From positions 1-8,648 of the forward strand of contig JAHEDB010000072.1 of NCBI GenBank assembly GCA_024641465.1: DNA of 8,648 bases. The letters run 5' to 3'. Of this stretch, positions 1-6,191 are shown in pieces; within the stretch, counting starts at the first letter, position 1, and each line of letters begins with the position of its first letter. Made by a program: the position numbers and the translations under genes. The DNA is from Chromatiales bacterium (GTDB lineage Bacteria; Pseudomonadota; Gammaproteobacteria; UBA6429; Thiohalophilaceae). The notes beneath the pieces were generated by a model. That model was not told where the DNA came from. It did not search any database and saw nothing but the letters and a program-made list of their open reading frames with translations.

Positions 1-480
1 ACCTGGGTGGATCACGTAGTGGCCTTCGAAGTACACCGTGAATTTGTCATACACCCAGGTGGTAATGGGTGGGGTGCCGACCGGGCCATTTTTCTGTTTG
101 GCGGTGCCAAACCGTGCTTCCACCTGCTCCATGGTCATGCCGCGACCGGGCAGGGTGACGGAAAAGTTTTTTGCCTGCGTGGGCTGGGGAGCAGTTGCCG
201 CGTTTTCCGGTGTGGCCTCTGGTGCAACATTGGGGGTTTGTTCGGCTGGGGCCTCGGGGTCAATATTGGGGGTTTGTTCGGCTGGGGCCTCGGGGTCAAC
301 ATTAGGGGGTTGTTCGGTTGGGGCCTCGGGGGCCGCCATGTTTTCTTCGCTCGTAACCGCGGGGACATTGAGGTTTTCTTCCTGTACGACCTCGGGAAGG
401 GTCAGGGTTTCAGCTGCGGACTGGCCGGTGGTAAACATAAGCAGACTGATCGCCAGTGCAGCAGGTAACGCTCTGTACAT
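1..480 (-). CDS. Exported protein with Pro/Glu-rich 12-residue repeats and BamE-like C-terminal segment (partial, 3' end off window)
   Basis: An open frame runs from an ATG at 480-478 to the left edge with no stop (160 codons seen). GGAGA at 486-490 lies 5 bases before the ATG and supports this start. Residues 1-23 look like a Sec signal peptide: an Arg at position 3, a hydrophobic stretch at 6-16, and a probable cleavage near SAA|E at 21-24. No lipobox cysteine is visible, so it is probably soluble periplasmic rather than a lipoprotein. Residues 24-51 are acidic. Residues 52-87 are three tandem 12-residue units of the type EAPAEQTPNIDP, followed by a decayed fourth unit and a Pro/Ala/Thr linker to about 103. 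Residues 106-160 are ordered: GRGMTMEQVEARFG, then GPVGTPPITTWVYDKF and TVYFEGHYVIHPG. This resembles the SmpA/OmlA (BamE) layout of a Gly-Met turn, a helix ending in FG, and a W-x-Y strand. The BamE link is a pattern inference and the function is unknown. It is transcribed divergently from relA. Confidence 0.8.
   Translation of the reverse strand, partial: MYRALPAALAISLLMFTTGQSAAETLTLPEVVQEENLNVPAVTSEENMAAPEAPTEQPPNVDPEAPAEQTPNIDPEAPAEQTPNVAPEATPENAATAPQPTQAKNFSVTLPGRGMTMEQVEARFGTAKQKNGPVGTPPITTWVYDKFTVYFEGHYVIHPG
219..327. repeat. Three tandem copies of a 36-bp unit inside the leftmost gene
   Basis: On the + strand the unit begins CGGGGTCAATATTGGGGGTT and recurs with an exact 36-bp period. 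The copies lie at about 219-254, 255-290 and 291-326. The outer two differ from the middle one by several substitutions but have no indels. Because the period is a multiple of three, the array stays in frame in the minus-strand gene and encodes EAPTEQPPNVDP, EAPAEQTPNIDP and EAPAEQTPNVAP. This is a coding minisatellite, probably grown by slippage or unequal recombination, that lengthens an extended periplasmic linker. Confidence 0.9.
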
Positions 481-632
481 TGTGTTCTCCAAAAAATACA
501 TCTTGGTACGAATCCTGTTAAACGTTATGGTATCAATTAATCAGGTGAGAGTCCTAATCGAATTTAGATTTTTTTACTGAAATCATGCTGATATGGCTTG
601 AATACATACATGGTTAGGGCCATAAGTGAAAT

Positions 633-2843
633 ATGGTACAAACGAGCATACAGCAGAGCGCCGAACAGCTTGCCAGCACCGATGCGGTGCAGTCCTGGCT
701 GGAAGGCCTCGGCGCCCGACATAGCAGCGAGGAGGCCGGTCTCATCTGGCAGGCCATCGAGTTGGCCAAAGAGGCGCACAAGGGTCAACAACGTGCCTCG
801 GGTGAACCCTATGTGAATCATGTGATCGCGGTGGCGGATATCCTGGTCGGTATGCACCTGGATGCCGAGGCGATCACGGCGGCGATCCTGCACGATGTGG
901 TGGAGGATTCGACTTACACCCTGCAAGACCTCAGTGACCGTTTTGGCCCCAGTGTGGCGGGTCTGGTCGATGGCGTGACCAAGATGAAGATCATCGACCG
1001 TGGCGCGACACCGGTCGGCGATACGGCGGTGTTGCAGGCCGAGAGCCTGCGCAAACTGCTGCTCGCCATGGCTGAGGATGTGCGGGTGGTGTTGATCAAA
1101 CTGGCCGATCGGCTGCATAACATGCGCACCCTCAAGTATCTGCCCGAATCCAAACAACTGCGCATTGCCCGTGAGACCCTCGATATCTATGCCCCGCTGG
1201 CCAATCGCCTGGGGATCTGGCAAGTCAAATGGGAACTGGAGGACCTGTCTTTCCGTTATCTTGATCCCAATGCCTACAAGCAGGTAGCCGCATTTCTCGA
1301 TGAGCGGCGGGTCGACCGCGAGCAATACATTCAGCACGCCATCAAGGTCCTGAGTCAGGAACTGGCGCTGGCCGGTATCGACGCCGATATCCAGGGGCGA
1401 CCCAAGCATATCTACAGTATCTGGAAAAAGATGCAGCGCAAGGGTCTGGGTTTTCACGAACTGTATGATGTACGGGCCTTGCGCATCCAGGTAGATGCCA
1501 AGCGGGATTGCTATGCCGCGCTGGGGGTGGTGCACGGCCTATGGAAGCACATCCCCAAAGAATTTGACGACTATATCGCCACACCCAAGGAAAACAATTA
1601 CCAGTCGATCCACACCGCCGTGGTGGGTAGTGGTGGCAAGACCCTCGAGGTGCAGATCCGCACCCGCGACATGCACGCCCACGCCGAACTGGGGGTGGCG
1701 GCGCACTGGAAATACAAGGAGGGCAGTAAGCAGGACGGCGCCTTCGAACAGAAGATCGCCTGGTTGCGGCAGTTACTCGAATGGCGGGAAGAATCCGTCG
1801 ATGACGGTGATTTTATCGATCGCTTCAAGTCGGAGGTCTTCCAGGATCGGGTCTATATCCTCACCCCGCAGGGCAAGGTCGTCGATCTGCCGCAGGGCGC
1901 CACGCCGCTGGACTTTGCCTATCACATCCACACCGAGGTCGGACACCGTTGTCGCGGGGCGAGGGTCGATGGCCGCATCGTCTCCCTTACCTATGAACTG
2001 AAAAGCGGTGAACAGGTGGATATTCTCACCACCCGCCATAGCCGGCCAAGCCGTGACTGGCTCAATCCGCAACTGGGTTACCTGAAGACCAATCGGGCGC
2101 GGGCCAAGGTGCGTGCCTGGCTGAAGGCGCAGAACTACGAGAGCAATGTCGCCTCGGGGCGCTCAGCGCTGGAAAGGGAGTTGCATCGCCTGGGGGTGCA
2201 GGAGATAAACCACCATACCCTGGCGGAACAGTTCAACTTCAAACAACTGGATGACTTTCTCGCCGCCCTGGGGCGGGGTGACATCAACTCCACTCAGCTG
2301 GCCGGTGCCGTACAGCGCCTGTTAGCGAAAGAGCAGCCGGAGACACTGCCATCCACCAGCCAGCAAATCACGCATCGACCCAGCGGTTCAACGGGGACTG
2401 ATATTTCCATCGAGGGGGTCGGCAATCTGCTGACCACCATGGCCAATTGCTGTAAACCGGTACCCGGGGATCAGATCATCGGATTCATTACCCAGGGGCG
2501 GGGTGTCACTGTGCACCGGCGCGATTGTCATAACATCCTCAAGATGGACGACGCCCGACGCGGCCGGCTCATTACAGTGGAGTGGGGTAATGCCAAGGCC
2601 ACGACCTATATGGTGGATATCACGGTCGAGGCAGTGGACAGACAAAACCTGTTGCGTGACATCCTCACCGTGCTCACTCACGAGCACATCAATATGCTGG
2701 CGGTGAACACCCATTCCAATACCCAGAATCACACGGCGAACATGAAATTTCGTCTGGAGATCCACGATGTCAATCAACTCAGCCGGGTACTGAATCGGAT
2801 CGGCGCGCTGCCCAATATCATGGAAGTACGGCGGGATATCTAA
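633..2843 (+). CDS. relA: RelA-type (p)ppGpp synthetase (GTP pyrophosphokinase) with an apparently intact HD domain
   Basis: 736 aa, close to E. coli RelA (744). It transfers pyrophosphate from ATP to GTP or GDP, making the alarmone (p)ppGpp on stalled ribosomes. Domains in order: HD hydrolase 38-190; synthetase about 240-365, with RPKHIYSIWKKM (256-267), the YDVRALRI Asp279, NNYQSIHT (321-328) and Glu339 in LEVQIRT; TGS 403-466; helical region about 470-570; Cys-pair zinc-finger-like segment (CC 606-607, Cys632); ACT 657-736. EFDD at 310-313 is the acidic signature of RelA, where SpoT/Rel proteins have RxKD. Unusually for RelA, the HD site looks complete: Arg54, His63, His87-Asp88, Glu91-Asp92, Asp159 and Asn163. 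E. coli RelA has FPLAD where this protein has HDVVED. The ATG is fixed by an in-frame TGA at 627-629; the RBS is weak (AAGTGA). sfsA follows 37 bp downstream with no terminator seen, so co-transcription is likely. Synthetase identity is very secure; hydrolase activity is inferred only. Confidence 0.96.
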   Translation: MVQTSIQQSAEQLASTDAVQSWLEGLGARHSSEEAGLIWQAIELAKEAHKGQQRASGEPYVNHVIAVADILVGMHLDAEAITAAILHDVVEDSTYTLQDLSDRFGPSVAGLVDGVTKMKIIDRGATPVGDTAVLQAESLRKLLLAMAEDVRVVLIKLADRLHNMRTLKYLPESKQLRIARETLDIYAPLANRLGIWQVKWELEDLSFRYLDPNAYKQVAAFLDERRVDREQYIQHAIKVLSQELALAGIDADIQGRPKHIYSIWKKMQRKGLGFHELYDVRALRIQVDAKRDCYAALGVVHGLWKHIPKEFDDYIATPKENNYQSIHTAVVGSGGKTLEVQIRTRDMHAHAELGVAAHWKYKEGSKQDGAFEQKIAWLRQLLEWREESVDDGDFIDRFKSEVFQDRVYILTPQGKVVDLPQGATPLDFAYHIHTEVGHRCRGARVDGRIVSLTYELKSGEQVDILTTRHSRPSRDWLNPQLGYLKTNRARAKVRAWLKAQNYESNVASGRSALERELHRLGVQEINHHTLAEQFNFKQLDDFLAALGRGDINSTQLAGAVQRLLAKEQPETLPSTSQQITHRPSGSTGTDISIEGVGNLLTTMANCCKPVPGDQIIGFITQGRGVTVHRRDCHNILKMDDARRGRLITVEWGNAKATTYMVDITVEAVDRQNLLRDILTVLTHEHINMLAVNTHSNTQNHTANMKFRLEIHDVNQLSRVLNRIGALPNIMEVRRDI

Positions 2844-2880
2844 CAAACAAGATGTATTAAACAACCTTACCCCTCAGTAA

Positions 2881-3585
2881 ATGCAAATTGCTCCTCCCCT
2901 GTTTCCCGCTACTCTATTGAAACGCTACAAACGTTTTTTGGCCGATGTCCGTCTCGATGACGGTTCGGAACTTACGGTGCACACCCCCAATACCGGCAGT
3001 ATGCTGGGTTGCGCGGAGCCAGGCATGCGTATCTGGTTGCGGGATACCCAAAATTCGAAGCGTAAATATCGCTACTCCTGGGAAATGAGTGAATCAGCGG
3101 AGGGAGTCAAAATCGGGGTCAACACGGCACTGAGTAATTCGCTGGTCAAGGAGGCCATTGAAACAGGGGTGGTCACGGAGCTGCAAGGATACACACAAAT
3201 CCTGACGGAAGTGCCTTATGGTCACGAAAATAGCCGTATTGATCTATTGCTCAAAAATGACACGCGAAATTGTTACGTCGAAATAAAAAATGTTACGGCC
3301 GTGGATGCAAATGGCCTGGCGATCTTTCCCGATGCTGTCACCACGCGCGGCACAAAACATTTACGGGAATTAAAGGCGATGGTCGAAGCCGGCCATCGGG
3401 CGGTGATCTTTTTCTCCATACAACGTGATGATGTCACCGCCTTTCGACCGGCCAGCGAAATCGATCCGCTGTATGCCGCCACCCTGGCCGAGGTGATCGC
3501 AGCTGGCGTGGAGGCCCTGGCGTATCGGGCCACGGTCAGTCCGGCGGAGATTTGCCTGAAAAATCGCCTGCCTGTCGAAATATGA
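2881..3585 (+). CDS. sfsA: SfsA family DNA-binding protein / putative nuclease
   Basis: 234 aa, the same length as E. coli SfsA and alignable end to end by eye. Matches include the start (LLKRYKRFLADV, 12-23), HTPNTGSMLGC (34-44), the RID strand (119-121), VEIK (133-136) and PDAVTTRGTKHLREL (150-164). The family has an N-terminal OB-like domain and a C-terminal PD-(D/E)XK nuclease-like fold; Asp121, Glu134 and Lys136 are the visible candidates for that active site. E. coli SfsA was described as a sugar-fermentation stimulation protein that binds DNA. Its physiological role remains unsettled. The ATG at 2881 fits the conserved N-terminus, but no Shine-Dalgarno sequence is visible (the preceding bases are CCCCTCAGTAA), so translation may rely on coupling to relA, which ends 37 bp upstream. 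It lies between relA and lolC on the same strand. Confidence 0.95.
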   Translation: MQIAPPLFPATLLKRYKRFLADVRLDDGSELTVHTPNTGSMLGCAEPGMRIWLRDTQNSKRKYRYSWEMSESAEGVKIGVNTALSNSLVKEAIETGVVTELQGYTQILTEVPYGHENSRIDLLLKNDTRNCYVEIKNVTAVDANGLAIFPDAVTTRGTKHLRELKAMVEAGHRAVIFFSIQRDDVTAFRPASEIDPLYAATLAEVIAAGVEALAYRATVSPAEICLKNRLPVEI

Positions 3586-3595
3586 ACAGCACGCT

Positions 3596-3641
3596 TTGAT
3601 ACGTGGCACAGGCCAGGGGTTTTATGTTCTAATGCCACCCC
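3596..3641 (+). promoter_or_regulatory. Candidate promoter immediately upstream of lolC
   Basis: TCTAAT at 3628-3633 matches the -10 consensus at 5 of 6 positions and ends 8 bases before the lolC ATG. A transcript from it would have almost no leader, and no Shine-Dalgarno sequence is seen before that ATG. The -35 is poor: TGGCAC at 3604-3609 gives an 18-bp spacer. A better -35, TTGATA at 3596-3601, would instead pair with TTTTAT at 3620-3625 (18 bp). A perfect 6-bp inverted repeat, GTGGCA (3603-3608) and TGCCAC (3633-3638), brackets the -10 region and may be chance. Confidence 0.35.
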
Positions 3642-4889
3642 ATGTATAAACCATTCGCCCTGTTTGTCGGCCTGCGCTACACACGCGCCAAGCGTCGTAA
3701 CCATTTTATTTCCTTCATCTCCCTGTCATCCATGCTGGGGATCGCCCTGGGCGTGACCGCCCTGATCACGGTCTTATCGGTCATGAACGGTTTTGAGAAG
3801 GAGGTCAGGGAGCGGATGCTGGATACCATCGCCCATCTGACCATCTCCGATTTTGAAGGTCGCATTCAGGACTGGCAAAAGGTCTTGCAGGTCGTTGAAA
3901 AGCACCCTGGTGTGGTTGCGGCCGCACCGTATATCCAGGCCGAAGGCATGTTGATCTTTGCCGGTAACGTTAACGGTACATTGATTCGCGGAATATTACC
4001 CAAAGACGAGTCGCGGGTGTCAAAGATCGCCAAGCACATGGTGGAAGGTAAGTGGGAGAGCGTGCAACCCGGCAAGTTTAATATTCTGCTGGGTGCGGAC
4101 CTGGCGCGTAAGATCGGCGCCGGTGTCGGCGATAAGGTGACCCTGGTGACCCCCAGCGTCAATATCACCCCGGCCGGGGTGGCGCCGCGCATGAAACGCT
4201 TTACCGTGACGGGTATATTTCAGATCGGTCACAACATATATGACTCCAGCCTGGGTATCGTGCACATGGACGACGCGGCCCGCTTGCTGCGTATGAACGG
4301 CCAGGCCAGCGGTGTGCGGGTCCAGATCAAGGACCTGTTTGAGGCCCCCCTGATACGCAAACAACTGGCGACCCGTGATCTGGCTGCGTATTGGGTGCGG
4401 GACTGGAGCAGCTATCACTCCAACTGGTTTCGCGCCGTGAAGATCGAAAAACGGATGATCTTCCTGTTGCTGCTGCTGATCATCGCCGTGGCAGCCTTCA
4501 ACATCGTTTCGACCCTGGTGATGGTGGTGACCGACAAGGAAAGCGATATCGCCATCCTGCGTACCCTCGGTGCCTCGCCGGGGACAATATTACGGATCTT
4601 TATCGTACAGGGGACCTTGATCGGCGCCGTCGGTACCCTGCTGGGCACCCTCGGTGGCGTCAGTCTGGCCCTGAATATCGATGTGGTGGTGCCGTTTGTA
4701 GAGTCCCTGTTTGGCTTCCACATCCTTGACCCGTCGGTGTATTACATCAGTGAGATCCCCTCGGACCTGCACTGGTCGGATGTGTGGACTATCTGCATCA
4801 TCTCCTTCCTGCTGGGTATCAGCTCGACGATTTATCCGGCGCGACGCGCCAGCCAGACCCAACCGGCGCAGGCCTTACGCTATGAATAA
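3642..4889 (+). CDS. lolC: LolC/LolE-family (probably LolF-type) lipoprotein-releasing ABC transporter permease
   Basis: 415 aa inner-membrane protein. With LolD it extracts outer-membrane lipoproteins from the inner membrane and hands them to periplasmic LolA. Architecture is that of the family: a cytoplasmic amphipathic N-terminus (FVGLRYTRAKRRNHFISF), TM1 about 24-49 with SMLGIALGVTALITVLSVMNGF, a large periplasmic domain about 50-270, TM2 about 272-297, TM3 about 318-345, TM4 about 380-400, and the terminal TQPAQALRYE that nearly repeats the E. coli LolC end. Residues 171-183 (PSVNITPAGVAPR) sit where LolC carries its LolA-binding Hook. After TM2, TDKESDIAILRTLGASP is the coupling segment facing LolD. 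No lolE follows lolD, so this may be the single homodimeric subunit called LolF in many Gram-negatives; the symbol lolC is used for the family. Its stop overlaps the lolD start by 8 bp. Confidence 0.95.
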   Translation: MYKPFALFVGLRYTRAKRRNHFISFISLSSMLGIALGVTALITVLSVMNGFEKEVRERMLDTIAHLTISDFEGRIQDWQKVLQVVEKHPGVVAAAPYIQAEGMLIFAGNVNGTLIRGILPKDESRVSKIAKHMVEGKWESVQPGKFNILLGADLARKIGAGVGDKVTLVTPSVNITPAGVAPRMKRFTVTGIFQIGHNIYDSSLGIVHMDDAARLLRMNGQASGVRVQIKDLFEAPLIRKQLATRDLAAYWVRDWSSYHSNWFRAVKIEKRMIFLLLLLIIAVAAFNIVSTLVMVVTDKESDIAILRTLGASPGTILRIFIVQGTLIGAVGTLLGTLGGVSLALNIDVVVPFVESLFGFHILDPSVYYISEIPSDLHWSDVWTICIISFLLGISSTIYPARRASQTQPAQALRYE

Positions 4890-5583
4890 ACCACAAGAAC
4901 AAACAGCATACGACGGCCCGGTCATCGCCTGTCAGCAATTGGCCAAGACCTTTGACGAGGGCCCGGCCAGTGTCGAGGTGTTGCGCAGTGTGGATATGGA
5001 GATCAAAGCCGGTGAACAGGTGGCGATTGTCGGTGCCTCGGGCTCGGGCAAGAGTACCTTACTGCACCTGCTCGGTGGGCTCGATACCCCGACCCGGGGC
5101 CAGGTACAGGTCATTGGTCAGGAGATGTCTGCCCTGGGTGAGACTGCACGTGGCGTGTTGCGTAATCGCACCCTGGGTTTTATCTATCAGTTTCACCACC
5201 TGTTAATGGAATTCACCGCCCTGGAAAACGTGGCCATGCCCTTGTTGATCCGTGGTGTTGAACCAGCCCAGGCCCTGGCGGAGGCAAAACAGATGCTCGA
5301 GCGGGTCGGTCTAGGACATCGTCTGGCCCATAAGCCTAATGAGCTGTCCGGTGGTGAACGGCAGCGTGCGGCCGTGGCCCGTGCCCTGGTCAGTCATCCC
5401 CGTTGCGTGCTGGCCGATGAACCGACCGGAAATCTGGATGGTAAAACGGCCGATGGGGTATACGAGTTGATGCAGGAGCTGAATCGGGATCTACAGACCA
5501 GTTTTATCGTCGTAACTCACGATCTGCGCTTTGCCGAGAAAATGGACCGTGTGCTGCACCTGCAGGATGGCATCATCAGCTGA
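4882..5583 (+). CDS. lolD: Lipoprotein-releasing system ATP-binding protein LolD
   Basis: 233 aa ABC ATPase on the cytoplasmic face of the Lol exporter. Walker A GASGSGKST is at 51-59, the Q-loop is Gln103 within YQFHHLL, the signature LSGGERQR is at 155-162, Walker B through D-loop VLADEPTGNLD is at 176-186, and the switch His is 213 (VVTHD). The segment IYQFHHLLMEFTALENVAMPLLI (101-123) is typical of LolD and separates it from MacB or FtsE ATPases. The frame is open further upstream (from 4711), but the family N-terminus and length fit the ATG at 4882. That ATG lies inside the last codons of the preceding permease gene, in the arrangement TATGAATAA, so the two genes overlap by 8 bases and are probably translationally coupled. 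No strong RBS is seen. The gene converges on the DUF2062 gene with only 7 bases between the stops. Confidence 0.96.
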   Translation: MNKPQEQTAYDGPVIACQQLAKTFDEGPASVEVLRSVDMEIKAGEQVAIVGASGSGKSTLLHLLGGLDTPTRGQVQVIGQEMSALGETARGVLRNRTLGFIYQFHHLLMEFTALENVAMPLLIRGVEPAQALAEAKQMLERVGLGHRLAHKPNELSGGERQRAAVARALVSHPRCVLADEPTGNLDGKTADGVYELMQELNRDLQTSFIVVTHDLRFAEKMDRVLHLQDGIIS

Positions 5584-5590
5584 CAATCTA

Positions 5591-6127
5591 TCAGGTTTGT
5601 AGTTTTTTCTTGCGGCGAAGCAGCTTACGCAACTGCCATTGCCGGCCGACACTGATGCGCCAGATGAGCTTCACCCCCAGCGCCCCGATTACAGCGCTCA
5701 AGATCCCCATTATCAGGCAGCCCAGCAGGAAGGGTTGCCAGATCACCAACAGTTCACTGGTCAGCCAGTCCGCAGTAAATTCAAACTGCACCTGATGGGC
5801 ATGGGTCCCCAGTACTATGGTCCCCACCTTGTAACAGAACCAGAAGATAGGCGGCATCGTGACCGGATTAGTCAACCAGACCAGTCCGGCAGAAATGGGT
5901 AAGTTGGTCCGAAACAGGATGGCCATCGCCGCGGCGAGGGCCATTTGCATGGGGATGGGGATAAAGGCCACAAACAGGCCGACGGCAAAAGCCCCCGATA
6001 CCGAGCGACGATTCAGGTGCAGCAGATTAGGGTCATGCAGGAGCGTGCCGAAGAGTTTATTGAGTTGGGGGTGCTTACGAAACTTGTCCGGATCAGGCAA
6101 CCACTTTTTTAATAACTTCTTTGGCAT
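5591..6127 (-). CDS. DUF2062 domain inner-membrane protein
   Basis: 178 aa. The N-terminus is basic and soluble (KKLLKKWLPDPDKFRKHP), followed by three probable membrane segments at about 44-72, 77-106 and 127-157 and a strongly basic C-terminal tail (RKLLRRKKKLQT). Family hallmarks are the glycine-rich GAFAVGLFVAFIPIPMQM (45-62), RTNLPI (73-78) and TNPVTMPPIFWFCYKVG (86-102). The function of DUF2062 proteins is not established. In Pseudomonas a homologue lies between lolE and comEC, which supports the call by synteny. The ATG at 6127-6125 fits the family start, but the bases just before it (AAGCCTTCC in the gene's sense) are not a Shine-Dalgarno sequence. Upstream it faces comEC across 64 bp; downstream it converges on lolD. 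Confidence 0.92.
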   Translation of the reverse strand: MPKKLLKKWLPDPDKFRKHPQLNKLFGTLLHDPNLLHLNRRSVSGAFAVGLFVAFIPIPMQMALAAAMAILFRTNLPISAGLVWLTNPVTMPPIFWFCYKVGTIVLGTHAHQVQFEFTADWLTSELLVIWQPFLLGCLIMGILSAVIGALGVKLIWRISVGRQWQLRKLLRRKKKLQT

Positions 6128-6130
6128 GGA

Positions 6131-6166
6131 AGGCTTGTATTTTACACTTGGACTGACTTAAGCAAT
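6131..6166 (-). promoter_or_regulatory. Candidate promoter for the DUF2062 gene
   Basis: Read on the minus strand, TAAAAT (5 of 6 to the -10 consensus, near 6139-6144) ends 11 bases before the ATG at 6127. A TTGCTT -35-like box stands 15 bp further upstream, a short spacer. The predicted RNA would start within a few bases of the ATG. This is weak evidence, offered because the interval to comEC is only 64 bp and must hold promoters in both directions if comEC is transcribed on its own. Confidence 0.25.
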
Positions 6167-6174
6167 CTATTTAC

Positions 6175-6180
6175 AGGGAG
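6175..6180 (+). promoter_or_regulatory. Ribosome binding site of comEC
   Basis: AGGGAG lies 11 bases before the ATG at 6192. The spacing is slightly long but it is the only purine-rich SD match nearby and it supports this start for comEC. Confidence 0.6.
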
Positions 6181-6191
6181 TTGTCGGCAAC

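Noticed and set aside
7..468. Plus-strand frame with repeated GLFGWGLGVNI units
   Set aside because: The glycine-rich repeat is the antisense reading of the 36-bp array. The minus-strand frame has an RBS, a signal peptide and a conserved-looking C-terminus, so it is the real gene.
481..632. Possible divergent promoters between the leftmost gene and relA
   Set aside because: The gap is AT-rich and must contain start signals, but the boxes I could pair (for example TTAACA with TATTTT on the minus strand) place the RNA start inside the RBS or have poor spacing, so I name none.
564..1535. Long minus-strand open frame (323 codons) opposite relA
   Set aside because: It lies wholly antisense to a strongly conserved relA and its translation shows no recognisable domain. 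It also has no good RBS. It is a codon-bias shadow in a GC-rich gene.
1495..2001. Plus-strand alternate frame inside relA (168 codons)
   Set aside because: Low-complexity Arg/Ser/Pro-rich translation overlapping the synthetase and TGS domains of relA; an out-of-frame shadow.
2844..2880. Terminator between relA and sfsA
   Set aside because: No inverted repeat or T-run is present in the 37 bases; co-transcription is the simpler reading.
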